A stretch of 64,000 nt of DNA from Microcella sp. (GCF_025808395.1 NZ_CP075524.1:1-64000), one strand, 5' to 3'. Shown: positions 54,336-62,986, numbered from the stretch's first letter. The notes: generated by a model not told the origin, from the sequence alone. Program-made: numbers and translations.

Positions 54336-55823
54336 ATGTCGGTCGTTCAGCACTGGGTCAACGGAGCCGCGTTCGCGGGAGCATCCACCCGCACCGCCCC
54401 CGTCTACAACCCCGCTACGGGCGAGGCGCAGCGCCAGGTCGCGCTCGCGACGACGGCCGACGTCGACCACGCCGTGCAGGCGGCGAAGGCCGCGTTCGCG
54501 GGCTGGTCGAACACCTCGATCGCCAAGCGCCAGCAGATCATGTTCGCGTTTCGCGAGGGCCTCAACGCGCGCAAGGACGAGCTCGCGGCGATTCTCACCA
54601 ACGAGCACGGCAAGGTGCTGAGCGATGCGGGCGGCGAGATCGCGCGCGGCCTCGAGGTCGTCGAGCTGGCCACGTCGATTCCGCAGCTCATGAAGGGCGA
54701 GTTCAGCGAGAACGTGTCGACGGGCGTCGACGTCTACTCGATTCGCCAGGCCCTCGGCGTCGTGGGCATCATCAGCCCCTTCAACTTTCCGGCGATGGTG
54801 CCGCTGTGGTTCTTTCCGCTCGCGATCGCGGCGGGCAACACCGTCGTGCTGAAGCCCTCGGAGAAAGACCCGAGCGCGGCGATCTGGATGGCCGAGCTCT
54901 TCAAGGAGAGCGGACTGCCCGACGGCGTCTTCAACGTCGTCAACGGCGATAAAGAGAGCGTGGATGCTCTGCTCGAGCACCCCGATGTGGCCAGCATCTC
55001 GTTCGTGGGCTCGACGCCGATCGCCAAGTACATCTACGAGACCGCCTCGAAGCACGGCAAGCGTGTGCAGGCGCTCGGCGGGGCGAAGAACCACATGCTC
55101 GTGCTGCCCGACGCCGACCTCGACCTCGTGGCCGACTCGGCCGTCAACGCTGGCTTCGGCTCTGCCGGCGAGCGGTGCATGGCCATCTCGGTTGTCGTGG
55201 CCGTCGAGCCCGTGGCCGACGCCCTCATCGAGAAGATCCAGTCGCGCATGAGCGGCCTGAAGGTCGGCGACGGCACGCGCAACTGCGACATGGGCCCGCT
55301 CATCACGCGCGAGCACCGCGACAAGGTGGCGAGCTACCTCGAGATCGCCGAGACCGACGGCGCCTCAATCGTGGTCGACGGCCGTGGTATCGAGGTCGAC
55401 GGCGACGCCAACGGCTTCTGGCTCGGCCCGACCCTCATCGACAAGGTGCCGACGAGCTCGAAGGTCTACACCGAAGAGATCTTCGGCCCCGTGCTCTCGG
55501 TCGTGCGCGTGAAAAGCTACGACGAGGGCCTCGCCCTCATCAACGGCTCGCAGTACGGCAACGGCACGGCGATCTTCACGAACGACGGCGGCGCAGCGCG
55601 CCGCTTCCAGAACGAGGTGACCGTGGGCATGGTCGGCATCAACGTGCCGATTCCCGTTCCGGTCGGCTACTACTCGTTCGGTGGCTGGAAGAACTCGCTG
55701 TTCGGCGACGCGAAGGCCTACGGCACGCAGGCGATTCCGTTCTTCACGCGCGAGAAGGCGGTCACCTCGCGCTGGCTCGACCCGAGCCACGGCGGCATCA
55801 ACCTGGGCTTCCCGCAGAACTAG
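54336..55823 (+). CDS. mmsA: CoA-acylating methylmalonate-semialdehyde dehydrogenase
   Basis: 495 aa aldehyde dehydrogenase of the MmsA/IolA type. Converts (methyl)malonate semialdehyde with NAD+ and CoA to propionyl- or acetyl-CoA in valine or myo-inositol degradation. Diagnostic: GIISPFNFPAMVPLWFFPLA, SFVGSTPIAKYIYETASKHG, catalytic Cys in GSAGERCMAISVV, and PVPVGYYSFGGWKNSLFGD near the C-terminus. ATG with GAAGGAG upstream. No other valine or inositol genes are adjacent. Confidence 0.95.
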   Translation: MSVVQHWVNGAAFAGASTRTAPVYNPATGEAQRQVALATTADVDHAVQAAKAAFAGWSNTSIAKRQQIMFAFREGLNARKDELAAILTNEHGKVLSDAGGEIARGLEVVELATSIPQLMKGEFSENVSTGVDVYSIRQALGVVGIISPFNFPAMVPLWFFPLAIAAGNTVVLKPSEKDPSAAIWMAELFKESGLPDGVFNVVNGDKESVDALLEHPDVASISFVGSTPIAKYIYETASKHGKRVQALGGAKNHMLVLPDADLDLVADSAVNAGFGSAGERCMAISVVVAVEPVADALIEKIQSRMSGLKVGDGTRNCDMGPLITREHRDKVASYLEIAETDGASIVVDGRGIEVDGDANGFWLGPTLIDKVPTSSKVYTEEIFGPVLSVVRVKSYDEGLALINGSQYGNGTAIFTNDGGAARRFQNEVTVGMVGINVPIPVPVGYYSFGGWKNSLFGDAKAYGTQAIPFFTREKAVTSRWLDPSHGGINLGFPQN

Positions 55824-55830
55824 GGGCGAT

Positions 55831-56502
55831 CTAGACGAAGCTGCGTGAGGGGTACGGAGCGATCAGCCGCACCACTCGATCTGCCTCTCCGACAACTGCC
55901 GCGACCATGTCGGTGGCGTCTTCGGGGTCGCTGACGCGCGCGGGGTCGACGGGGTCGAGCAGGTAGGCGATGCCCTGCGCGTGGGGGTAGTCGAGTGCGG
56001 GCGAAAGCGATCGAACGTCGGCGCCCGAGCCGCCGACGCGAAGGCCATCGACGGTGCGGATGCTCACCTCGCCGATCTGTGCCGCATCGACTTGCACGGT
56101 GGCGGGCAAGAAGTATTCGTTGCGGGGCTTGCCGAGGTCGATGGCACTGAAGTAGAGCAGCCCCTCGAAGTCATAGGTCTCGTAGTCGGCGTAGTGCGTT
56201 CCGTCGCCCAGGTTGAGCCCGGGTGCGGGCGCTGGCCCGAAGGCGAGCTCGAGCACCTCGAGAGCTGCCTCGGTCTCGTCGGCCCAGATGAACGAGCCGA
56301 CGAGCGTGCCGTCGGTGTCGTAGAGCTCGACTCCGGCGCCGCGCACGACGAGCTCGCTGGGCACTGCTGCCTCGGGTTCGGGCGTGGCCGAGGGCGAGCT
56401 CGCTGGTGCGGCAGCGGTCGGGGTCGCCACGGGCGCCGGGGTCGAGCACCCCGCGAGGGCGACGAGCGTGAGTGCGGCCACTGCCGCGAGTCGAGTGCGC
56501 AT
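55831..56502 (-). CDS. Putative lipoprotein
   Basis: 223 aa. Signal peptide with lipobox VALAGCSTPAP, an Ala/Pro/Thr-rich linker and a soluble domain (FIWADETEAALEVLELAFGPAP, GDGTHYADYETYDFEGL). No family recognised. The domain reads like a small exported ligand-binding or sensor protein. AATGCT lies six nt before ATG 56502, another possible leaderless start. Divergent from the PhyH gene. Confidence 0.75.
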   Translation of the reverse strand: MRTRLAAVAALTLVALAGCSTPAPVATPTAAAPASSPSATPEPEAAVPSELVVRGAGVELYDTDGTLVGSFIWADETEAALEVLELAFGPAPAPGLNLGDGTHYADYETYDFEGLLYFSAIDLGKPRNEYFLPATVQVDAAQIGEVSIRTVDGLRVGGSGADVRSLSPALDYPHAQGIAYLLDPVDPARVSDPEDATDMVAAVVGEADRVVRLIAPYPSRSFV

Positions 56503-56572
56503 GAGCCCAGCATTGCGCGTGCGAGTTGCGCGAGGCAATGAGCAGTATCTACTCGGGGTGCTCAACAATAGG

Positions 56573-56578
56573 TATGAT
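56573..56578 (+). promoter_or_regulatory. -10 box TATGAT, 6 nt before the PhyH gene ATG
   Basis: TATGAT, then CTATGC, then ATG 56585. No ribosome binding site; the AT-rich CAACAATAGG just upstream stands out in this GC-rich sequence. Confidence 0.6.
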
Positions 56579-56584
56579 CTATGC

Positions 56585-57472
56585 ATGAACACTGCGGTTC
56601 ACACGACTCTGCTCATGCACGACACCGTCGACGACGCGTTCGTCGAGCAGTACGCGCGCGACGGCTACGCGATTCTGCGCAGCGCCCTCACCCCGGCCGA
56701 AGTGGCTGAGGTCAACTCCGAAGCCTTGCGCATCTGCCGGGCCGGTCTGAACCCGGTCGATTCTGGGGCGGATGCTCACCCGGGGCAGAGCGACGCCGAC
56801 GTCTTGCGGCAGTACCTGTGCATCCACCACCCGCACAAAATCAGCGACGTCGCCCGGCAGATCATGCACCACCCTCGGATCGTCGACGGCCTCACGCGGG
56901 TGATCGGCCCGAACGTCAAGGCTATGCAGTCGATGCTGTTCATCAAGAGCGAGGGCAAGCCCGGCCAGGCTTGGCATCAAGACGAGCACTTCATTCCGAC
57001 GCGCGACCGCTCGCTCGCCGGGGTCTGGATCGCCCTCGACGACGCCACCACCGAGAATGGCTGCCTGTGGGTGCTGCCCGGCTCGCACGCGTGCGGCGTG
57101 CTCTACCCCGACCGCGAGCAGACCGACGAGCGCTTCGACTGCACCGACGAGGCCTTCGGGTTTCCGTACACGGACGACGAGGCGGTGCCGGTCGAGGTGC
57201 CCGCGGGCGCTGCGCTGTTCTTCAACGGCTACTTGCTGCACCGTTCGCTCGAGAACTCAGGCGCCCACGGCTACCGACGCGCGCTCGTCAACCACTACAT
57301 GAGCGCCGAGTCGCTGCTGCCGTGGCAGAACGCCGAGGGTCGGCACTTCGCCGAGTACGACTTTCGCGACATCGTCATGGTTGCGGGCGAAGACCCGTAT
57401 GCCTACAAGGGGCTGCGCGACCTCAACGTTCCCGGCTCGCGTGCCGACAAGTCGGGCGGCTGCGACCGCTGA
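56585..57472 (+). CDS. Phytanoyl-CoA dioxygenase (PhyH) family protein
   Basis: 295 aa Fe(II)/2-oxoglutarate-dependent oxygenase. Metal ligands: HxD in GQAWHQDEHFIPT and distal His in LLHRSLENSGAHGYRRALVNHYM, followed by the 2-OG-binding Arg. FVEQYARDGYAILRSALTPAE is the typical N-terminus. Members hydroxylate lipids or small metabolites; no substrate is apparent. The ATG follows the -10 by six bases. Confidence 0.88.
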   Translation: MNTAVHTTLLMHDTVDDAFVEQYARDGYAILRSALTPAEVAEVNSEALRICRAGLNPVDSGADAHPGQSDADVLRQYLCIHHPHKISDVARQIMHHPRIVDGLTRVIGPNVKAMQSMLFIKSEGKPGQAWHQDEHFIPTRDRSLAGVWIALDDATTENGCLWVLPGSHACGVLYPDREQTDERFDCTDEAFGFPYTDDEAVPVEVPAGAALFFNGYLLHRSLENSGAHGYRRALVNHYMSAESLLPWQNAEGRHFAEYDFRDIVMVAGEDPYAYKGLRDLNVPGSRADKSGGCDR

Positions 57473-57707
57473 GGCCGACCTCGCCTGTTGCGGTTCGCGA
57501 CGCCGTCGGCAGTGCCGGGGGGCGACGGTGCCAACGTCAGCGCGAAAGGGCACCACCATCATCCTCGGCATAACATAAGTGCCTCACTTTGACGAGACGC
57601 CACACGTTTCGACGCCCGTCGCTCCGCGGGAGCTGGTGACTACGACGCTAGAAGAGGGTTTCAGCGCGCGACGCGACGTGCGTTGGGTTACCAGGCTGTA
57701 GCGGCGG
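57473..57707. other. Gene-free stretch before the defence island
   Basis: No convincing gene on either strand. Composition shifts toward A/T around CATAACATAAGTGCCTCACTTTG (57566-57588, only partly quoted here). This may mark the left edge of the imported block; no terminal repeat was found. Confidence 0.4.
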
Positions 57708-57962
57708 CTAGGCGGTAAGTAGAAACTCCGAGAACGAGTCGACGGGCGTCTGGCCGAAGTAGTGCCCGTGCGTACGCATGACCGTATCGATGCTGTCCGA
57801 GCCAATGAGGACAATCTCATAGTCGACTTCGTCGTGATGAAGCTTCTCCGCGGCCGTGTACGCAGCAGTCGCACGCGTCGAATCCGAGTAGGTGTTGGTG
57901 CTGATGAGCTTCTGCTGCGAGTGGCTGTACACGAGCAAGAAGTGAACTGTGGGCGCTGGCAT
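57708..57962 (-). CDS. 84-aa protein coupled to a RelA/SpoT-fold enzyme, candidate antitoxin
   Basis: 84 aa, no family recognised. Sequence reads as a compact alpha/beta protein: VHFLLVYSHSQQKLI, AAYTAAEKLHHDEVDYEIVL, DSIDTVMRTHGHYFG. Its ATG overlaps the stop of the RelA/SpoT-like gene by one base (TAATG), so both are made from one mRNA in fixed proportion. In toxSAS systems the small gene beside the alarmone-synthetase-like toxin encodes the neutralising protein; that role is inferred from position only. Confidence 0.65.
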   Translation of the reverse strand: MPAPTVHFLLVYSHSQQKLISTNTYSDSTRATAAYTAAEKLHHDEVDYEIVLIGSDSIDTVMRTHGHYFGQTPVDSFSEFLLTA

Positions 57963-58702
57963 TATTCTCCCTTTCGGCGGAAGTAGCCATCGTTGATGAC
58001 TTTCTCCCGGGCCTCGCGGAACTTCGTGATGGACGAATCGCTACGCGGCACTCCGTATTCGAGACTATAGATCATCTCACCAGCTCCTGAGAAGTAGTCC
58101 ATGAGGCTTTCGGGGCCGACTCCGTCCTTGAGGGTAAGGCCGTGTCGCGAGTCCGTTCGCTCGATGGAGTCGGCCCATCTCTGTTGACCAACGGTTCGCA
58201 ACTGCACTTCTATCTTGCGGTCGAACTTGAGGATGGTCAGGTGGTAGGCGCGATACCCCATTGACGTCGGCGAGTGCACGTTCCGACGCTCAGCGATGAT
58301 GATGTCTTTCCAAGTGCGGCCCACATGCTCTCGAACATGCTCCAAGACGTCCGCGTCCGGGAGTACCGCTCGACAACCCCCGATGTCTTCGAGGCGAGCC
58401 AGACCGCCATGACCCATCCGGTTGAGCTTCCTCAGTATTCGAGGGACGCGCTTGAGTCTTTGGGAAACGATCGGTTGTACGCCGGTCTCGCTACGTACGA
58501 TCTGACGAAGCCCCTGGGAAGTAGCACCGAGAGGTCTTTGATGCGCAGCGCGGTAGTCACTTACTACCCTTACGGCCGCGGCATATTTCTCCGGGTCGTA
58601 GTTCTTGACGAAGTCCACCCCGCTCATAGCAAGCAGATCGGACAAGTAGTCGCCCGCTTTGTTGATCTGGTTCTTGCTCGGTAATTGAGGGACGGATGGC
58701 AC
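57962..58702 (-). CDS. RelA/SpoT-domain nucleotidyltransferase (toxSAS-like candidate)
   Basis: 246 aa, one RelA/SpoT synthetase domain with no HD hydrolase and no TGS/ACT domains. Core motifs are conserved: R-LEDIGGCR (residues 103-111, metal Asp106), SMGYRAYHLTI (148-157) and EVQLRTVGQQRWAD (165-178, catalytic Glu165). About 95 N-terminal residues are helical. It is not the long Rel of the stringent response; small stand-alone enzymes either make (p)ppGpp/ppApp or, as toxSAS toxins, modify the tRNA CCA end. Start at GTG 58702 fixed by a TATGCT six nt upstream. Co-expressed with the 84-aa protein; next to a restriction-modification gene. Confidence 0.85.
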   Translation of the reverse strand: MPSVPQLPSKNQINKAGDYLSDLLAMSGVDFVKNYDPEKYAAAVRVVSDYRAAHQRPLGATSQGLRQIVRSETGVQPIVSQRLKRVPRILRKLNRMGHGGLARLEDIGGCRAVLPDADVLEHVREHVGRTWKDIIIAERRNVHSPTSMGYRAYHLTILKFDRKIEVQLRTVGQQRWADSIERTDSRHGLTLKDGVGPESLMDYFSGAGEMIYSLEYGVPRSDSSITKFREAREKVINDGYFRRKGE

Positions 58703-58708
58703 GGCCTG

Positions 58709-58714
58709 AGCATA
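58709..58714 (-). promoter_or_regulatory. -10 box TATGCT, 6 nt before the RelA/SpoT-like GTG
   Basis: On the minus strand TATGCT is followed by CAGGCC and GTG 58702. The leaderless geometry sets the start, although the frame is open far upstream. Confidence 0.6.
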
Positions 58715-58810
58715 CGGGATGTGTGAGTTATGGTCAGTGGCGTATCCAGCGTTTTTGCCGTGCCGTGCCGTGCCGGGCACGGCGTCACCCCTCTCCGACA
58801 GAATGACTAC

Positions 58811-60169
58811 ATGCTCGATGCGAAGATCTCCCAACTTGTCGCCGACTATGGCGTCGAAGTGAAGGCGAAGCTGGCCGGCACGGGCGAGCCCGAAGAGGCG
58901 TTGCGCGTTCCCATCGAGCACCTCGTCACCGCGATTGGCGAGTTCGGCGGCAAGAAGACCATCCTCGACGGCGAGGCGCACCTCACCGAGCTGAGCTCGC
59001 GCCCCGACTTCGCCGTGCGGGTGAAGGGCGCCGTCGTCGGCTACATCGAGGTGAAGAAGGCGGGGCTCTCGCTCGACCCGAGCACGTTCTCGGGCCACAA
59101 CCGGGACCAGTGGAACCGCCTGAAAGACCTGCCGAACCTCGTCTACACGAACGGCTCAGAGTGGCGCCTTTACCGGGGCGAGCCGCAACCCGCGCTCGTC
59201 GCGCAACTGAGCGGAGGCCCCCTCGATGTCGCCGGTGCCGCGCTGACCCCCGACTCGAACTTTGCGCACCTCGTCTCTGACTTCTTGAACTGGTACCCCG
59301 TGCCGATCAAGACCGTTCCCAAGCTCGTCAGCACGATCGCTCCGATCACGCGGATGCTGCGCACCAAGGTCATCGAACAGCTCGCCTTTGAGACCGCGCG
59401 GGTGAAAGCTGGCGCCCCGAAGCACCAGCAACTCTTTCTCGGCCTCGCGAACGACTGGCGCTCGCTGCTGTTTCCCGACGCGAGCGACGAGGTCTTCGCC
59501 GACGGCTATGCCCAGACGGTCACCTTTGCTCTGCTGCTCGCGCGCACCGAGCAGATCGACCTCGAGTCGACGAGTCTCTATGAGGTCGGCCAGCAGCTTG
59601 GCGCCGACCACTCGCTCATGGGCAAAGCCTTGCAGTTGCTCACGAACGATGTGAAGGGCGACTTCGTTCCGACGATCGACCTGCTACGGCGGGTGATCGG
59701 CGCGGTGCAGTGGGATGCCGTGCGCAAGAACAAAGACACCTACCTACACCTCTACGAGAACTTTCTCGCCGAGTATGATCCCGAACTACGTAAAGCCACC
59801 GGCACCTACTACACCCCGCACGAGGTCGTCGATCAGATGGTGCGCTTGGCCGAAGAGGCGCTCGTCATCAAGCTCGGCAAGCCCAAGGGTTTTCTCGACC
59901 CGAGCGTAACCACGATCGACCCCGCGATGGGCACCGGCACCTTTCTCCACTCGATCATCGAGCATGTAGCCGAGAAGGTCGAGCACACCGAAGGCCCCGG
60001 TGCCGTGCCCGGTACGATCACCGAGCTCGCCTCGCGGCTGATCGGCTTCGAGCTGCAGCTCGGCTCGTACACGGTCGCCGAGCTGCGCACCACCGACCTG
60101 CTGCGCAGCTACAAAGCGAACCCGCCTAAGGGTGGAATGCGCATGTTCGTGGCCGACACGCTCTCTTGA
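58811..60169 (+). CDS. Single-chain restriction-modification enzyme, N-terminal part (nuclease + start of methylase), frameshifted
   Basis: 452 aa before a TGA. N-terminal PD-(D/E)xK nuclease: Asp66, Glu80, Lys82 in RPDFAVRV...GYIEVKK. A helical spacer (to about residue 330) and the methylase entry YYTPHEVVDQMVRLAEEAL lead to SAM motif I DPAMGTGTFLHS (Asp370). Architecture is type IIG/ISP-like without the helicase domain. The NPPY catalytic motif is in the other frame, so this piece alone cannot methylate. Start ATG 58811 (MLDAKISQL); CAGAAT six nt upstream is a possible -10. A GCCGT pentamer run (58757-58774) precedes it. Confidence 0.85.
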   Translation: MLDAKISQLVADYGVEVKAKLAGTGEPEEALRVPIEHLVTAIGEFGGKKTILDGEAHLTELSSRPDFAVRVKGAVVGYIEVKKAGLSLDPSTFSGHNRDQWNRLKDLPNLVYTNGSEWRLYRGEPQPALVAQLSGGPLDVAGAALTPDSNFAHLVSDFLNWYPVPIKTVPKLVSTIAPITRMLRTKVIEQLAFETARVKAGAPKHQQLFLGLANDWRSLLFPDASDEVFADGYAQTVTFALLLARTEQIDLESTSLYEVGQQLGADHSLMGKALQLLTNDVKGDFVPTIDLLRRVIGAVQWDAVRKNKDTYLHLYENFLAEYDPELRKATGTYYTPHEVVDQMVRLAEEALVIKLGKPKGFLDPSVTTIDPAMGTGTFLHSIIEHVAEKVEHTEGPGAVPGTITELASRLIGFELQLGSYTVAELRTTDLLRSYKANPPKGGMRMFVADTLS

Positions 60170-62147
60170 TCCGGATGCTGATGTCACCGCGATCTCGTCT
60201 GGTCTCGCCGCGATTTCGGAGAGCAAGCGGCAGGCCAACCGCATCAAGGCCGACGTGCCGGTCACGGTCGTCATCGGAAACCCGCCCTACGCCGAGCGTG
60301 CGGAGGGCATGGGTGGCTGGATCGAGAAAGGCTCGGCCGCTACACGCAACGACAAGAAGTCGGTCGCGAAGGCAAAGCTCGATGACTTTCGGATGCCCGG
60401 CAACGGTCTCACCGAGTACGTGCTCAAGAACCTCTACATCTACTTCTGGCGCTGGGCGACGTGGAAGGTCTTTGAGTCGGTGCCTGCCGACCAGGCCGGT
60501 GTCGTGTGCTTCATCTCGACCGCCGGGTACCTGCGCGGGCCTGGCTTCAAGGGCATGCGCTCGTACTTACGCCGCGAGGCCGACGAAGGCTGGATCATCG
60601 ACCTCACCCCCGAGGGCCAGACGCCGGACGTTCCGTCCCGCATCTTCCCCGGTGTGCGCCAGCAGCTTGCCATCGGCATATTCGTGCGCCGGGCCGACCA
60701 CGACGCCGCGACTCCCGCGCCCATTCAATACCGGTCGCTGCACGGGAAGCAGGCTGACAAGTTCCGGGCTCTCGCGCAGCTCGATCTGACGACTGGGTGG
60801 GAGCGTGCGCGTGATGGGCTGACCGAACCGCTCACGCCCGCCGCCGGCGCGTGGGACGCCTTTCCCGCGGTCGGCGATCTACTCGCCTGGGTCTCGCCAG
60901 GAGTTAAGGCCAACCGAACGTGGGTGTACGCGCCGAGTGCAGCAATCCTTCGCGATAGATGGTCGACATTGCGAACCTCACGCGGTACATCGAACTTTGT
61001 GTCCAACTTCAAGGTCACCCGGGACTCTCGAGTGGACCAGGGCAAAGCCCCGCTTTCTGGCTCGGCCAGCGTGGATTCGACCGTTGGCCTGGACAAGTCG
61101 ATGGATGGTGAGCCCGATACGAGTCGTGTCTCCTACCGTTCGCTGGACCGACAGTGGATAGTTAGCGACCACCGCGTTATTGATCAAGCACGTCCGGACC
61201 TTTGGGCTGCCAACGAAGCCGCCAGGTCCGTCTTCGTGAACGAGCAGCATTCGAAGCCCATTTCAAGCGGACCGGCATTGACGTTTTCCGCGCTACTTCC
61301 AGACATGGACAACTTCAAGGGGAGCGAGGGTGGCCGAACCCTGCCGCTCCTGCACCCCGACGGAACCCCGAACCTCGCGCCGGGGCTGCTGGAGGGGCTC
61401 GCCGCCGAGGCGAGCATCCAGGCTGATCATGAAGACCTGCTCGCCTACGTGGCGGGGGTCGTCGCGCATCCGGCGTTCACGGCGACCTTCGTCGACGAGC
61501 TGACCACTCCGGGGGTGCGCGTGCCGATCACGCGTGATGTGGCGCTGTGGGCGCGGGCCGTCGAGCTCGGGCGCGAAGTGATCTGGCTGCACACCTACGC
61601 CGAGCGCTACGTCGACCCCGCCGCGGGGCGCGAAGCCGGCAATGTTCGCAGCGGCTGGCCGATGGATGCTCAACCCAAGTCGCTCGAAGCCGTCACCACC
61701 ATGCCGGTGAAACTGCAGTACGACGACGTGCGCGGGCACATCGTGTTCACCGACGATGACGGCGACCGCAACGGAGCCTGGGGTCCGGTGCCGCGCGAGG
61801 TCTTCGACTACACCGTCGGCGGCATGAACGTCATCAGCAGCTGGTTCAAGTACCGCAAGAAGAACCCCGGCGGCAAGAAGACGAGCCCGCTCGACGACAT
61901 CCACGTCGACGAGTGGCCGCACGAGTGGACGCTTGAGTTCACCGAACTGCTGACCGTGTTGACGCGGCTTGTGAGTCTTGAGCCCGCTCAAGCGGAGCTG
62001 CTTGAGCAGGTGCTTGCCGGTTCGTTGATCACGAAGGACGAGTTGGCGTCGGCGGGGGTGCGGTGGCCAGAGACGCGCGACGACCGCAAGCCGCGCCGCA
62101 AGGTGGCCGCCAACACTCTCGACATTTTCGGCGACGAGACCGAGTAG
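60132..62147 (+). CDS. Single-chain restriction-modification enzyme, C-terminal part (methylase + specificity domain), in +1 frame
   Basis: Continues the preceding gene after a +1 shift near 60160-60169. Removing one T from CTCTCTTGAT restores VADTLSDPDADVTAISSG without interruption. Carries the N6-adenine methylase motif IV NPPYAE, then GVVCFISTAGYLRGPGFKGM and a C-terminal target-recognition region typical of type ISP/IIG enzymes (YRSLDRQWIVSDHRVIDQARPDLW). The ATG at 60132 is only the first in-frame codon and has no ribosome binding site. Bases about 60900-61330 use less GC-biased codons than the flanks. Either a pseudogene, a reversible frameshift or a sequencing error. Confidence 0.75.
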   Translation: MECACSWPTRSLDPDADVTAISSGLAAISESKRQANRIKADVPVTVVIGNPPYAERAEGMGGWIEKGSAATRNDKKSVAKAKLDDFRMPGNGLTEYVLKNLYIYFWRWATWKVFESVPADQAGVVCFISTAGYLRGPGFKGMRSYLRREADEGWIIDLTPEGQTPDVPSRIFPGVRQQLAIGIFVRRADHDAATPAPIQYRSLHGKQADKFRALAQLDLTTGWERARDGLTEPLTPAAGAWDAFPAVGDLLAWVSPGVKANRTWVYAPSAAILRDRWSTLRTSRGTSNFVSNFKVTRDSRVDQGKAPLSGSASVDSTVGLDKSMDGEPDTSRVSYRSLDRQWIVSDHRVIDQARPDLWAANEAARSVFVNEQHSKPISSGPALTFSALLPDMDNFKGSEGGRTLPLLHPDGTPNLAPGLLEGLAAEASIQADHEDLLAYVAGVVAHPAFTATFVDELTTPGVRVPITRDVALWARAVELGREVIWLHTYAERYVDPAAGREAGNVRSGWPMDAQPKSLEAVTTMPVKLQYDDVRGHIVFTDDDGDRNGAWGPVPREVFDYTVGGMNVISSWFKYRKKNPGGKKTSPLDDIHVDEWPHEWTLEFTELLTVLTRLVSLEPAQAELLEQVLAGSLITKDELASAGVRWPETRDDRKPRRKVAANTLDIFGDETE

Positions 62148-62165
62148 TGAGGGAGTTCGCGAAGC

Positions 62166-62903
62166 ATGAGGCGCGGTGACTACATCGTCTATGTGGACGA
62201 AAGCGGCGACCACAACCTGGTTGACTTCGACCCTCACTACCCGCGCTTCGTGCTCGCATTCTGCATAGTCAAGATCGACCACTACGTCGATCACGTCGTG
62301 CCATTCGTGCAGCGCCTCAAGTTCGATTTCTTCGGCCATGACATGGTCGTTCTTCATGAGCGGGAGATCCGCCAGAGGGCTCAACCATTCGACATTCTGA
62401 TGAGGGAGGACACTCGCACGAAGTTCATGAGTCGCCTCGATGAGTTAATCAGTTCTTCTCGAATCGGAATCGTCGCAACGGTGATCCGCAAGCCAGAGTT
62501 CCGCGATCGTCGGGGCTCACAGTTGAACCCCTACGAAGTAGCCCTCGAGTTCGGCCTCGAACGCGTCTTCCTTCAACTCCAGGTTCGGGGACAAGTGGGG
62601 CGCAAGACATTCGTTGTTTTCGAGGGTCGAGGCCGTCTCGAAGACAAGGAACTCGAACTCGCCTTCAGGCGAATTCTCGACACCACGAAAATGCGCGGCA
62701 TGGCGCAGACGCTGGACTTCATGTGTGTCGACAAGAAGACCAACAGTTCGGGACTACAGATCGCAGACCTTGTCGCACGACCCATCGGTATCCACGACTT
62801 AAGGCCGAAGCAGCCGAACCACGCCTGGGCCGTCATCGAGCCGAAGCTGGTCAAGTCTGACGACGGGCAGGTGCGCGGCTACGGGCTCAAGATTTACCCG
62901 TGA
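62166..62903 (+). CDS. DUF3800 protein
   Basis: 245 aa. Begins with the family motif YIVYVDESGDHN (D11, E12), continues with LHEREIRQRAQPFD, VVFEGRGRLEDKEL and the C-terminal LQIADLVARPIG, whose Asp completes an RNase H-like acidic set. DUF3800 proteins are found often beside restriction-modification and phage-defence genes and in mobile elements; their activity is unproven. Starts 18 nt after the methylase stop, probably in the same transcript. Codon use is less GC-biased than the chromosome around it. Confidence 0.85.
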   Translation: MRRGDYIVYVDESGDHNLVDFDPHYPRFVLAFCIVKIDHYVDHVVPFVQRLKFDFFGHDMVVLHEREIRQRAQPFDILMREDTRTKFMSRLDELISSSRIGIVATVIRKPEFRDRRGSQLNPYEVALEFGLERVFLQLQVRGQVGRKTFVVFEGRGRLEDKELELAFRRILDTTKMRGMAQTLDFMCVDKKTNSSGLQIADLVARPIGIHDLRPKQPNHAWAVIEPKLVKSDDGQVRGYGLKIYP

Positions 62904-62911
62904 AAGCGAAA

Positions 62912-62933
62912 AGCCCCCGGAAATCCAGGGGCT
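62912..62933 (-). terminator. Intrinsic terminator at the end of the minus-strand 132-aa gene
   Basis: AGCCCC (62912-62917) pairs with GGGGCT (62928-62933), loop of 10. On the minus strand the stem is followed by TTTTCGC, a usable U-tract. It may also stop the DUF3800 transcript arriving from the left. Confidence 0.6.
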
Positions 62934-62970
62934 AGACGCCGACCGGGCACTCCCAGTCCACTTGCCCAAA

Positions 62971-62986
62971 GTCTACCAAAGTAGAC
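62971..62986. repeat. Small hairpin GTCTAC-CAAA-GTAGAC
   Basis: Perfect 6-bp stem with a CAAA loop, 11 nt from the stop of the 132-aa gene on the minus strand. With the terminator at 62912 it makes a two-hairpin 3' end. Confidence 0.5.

Noticed and set aside
57584..57874. A 96-codon minus-strand frame overlapping the 84-aa gene
   Set aside because: Ser/Arg/Thr-rich translation, no ribosome binding site, and it overlaps a better frame that is coupled to the RelA/SpoT-like gene.
58757..58774. Short GCCGT pentamer run before the restriction-modification gene
   Set aside because: Three to four copies only and upstream of the likely start; too short to claim as a phase-variable tract or repeat array.
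60160..60172. prfB-like programmed frameshift
   Set aside because: The site TCT-TGA lacks the CTT-TGA-C slip and no Shine-Dalgarno-like stimulator is placed upstream; kept only as a lesser option in the frameshift finding.
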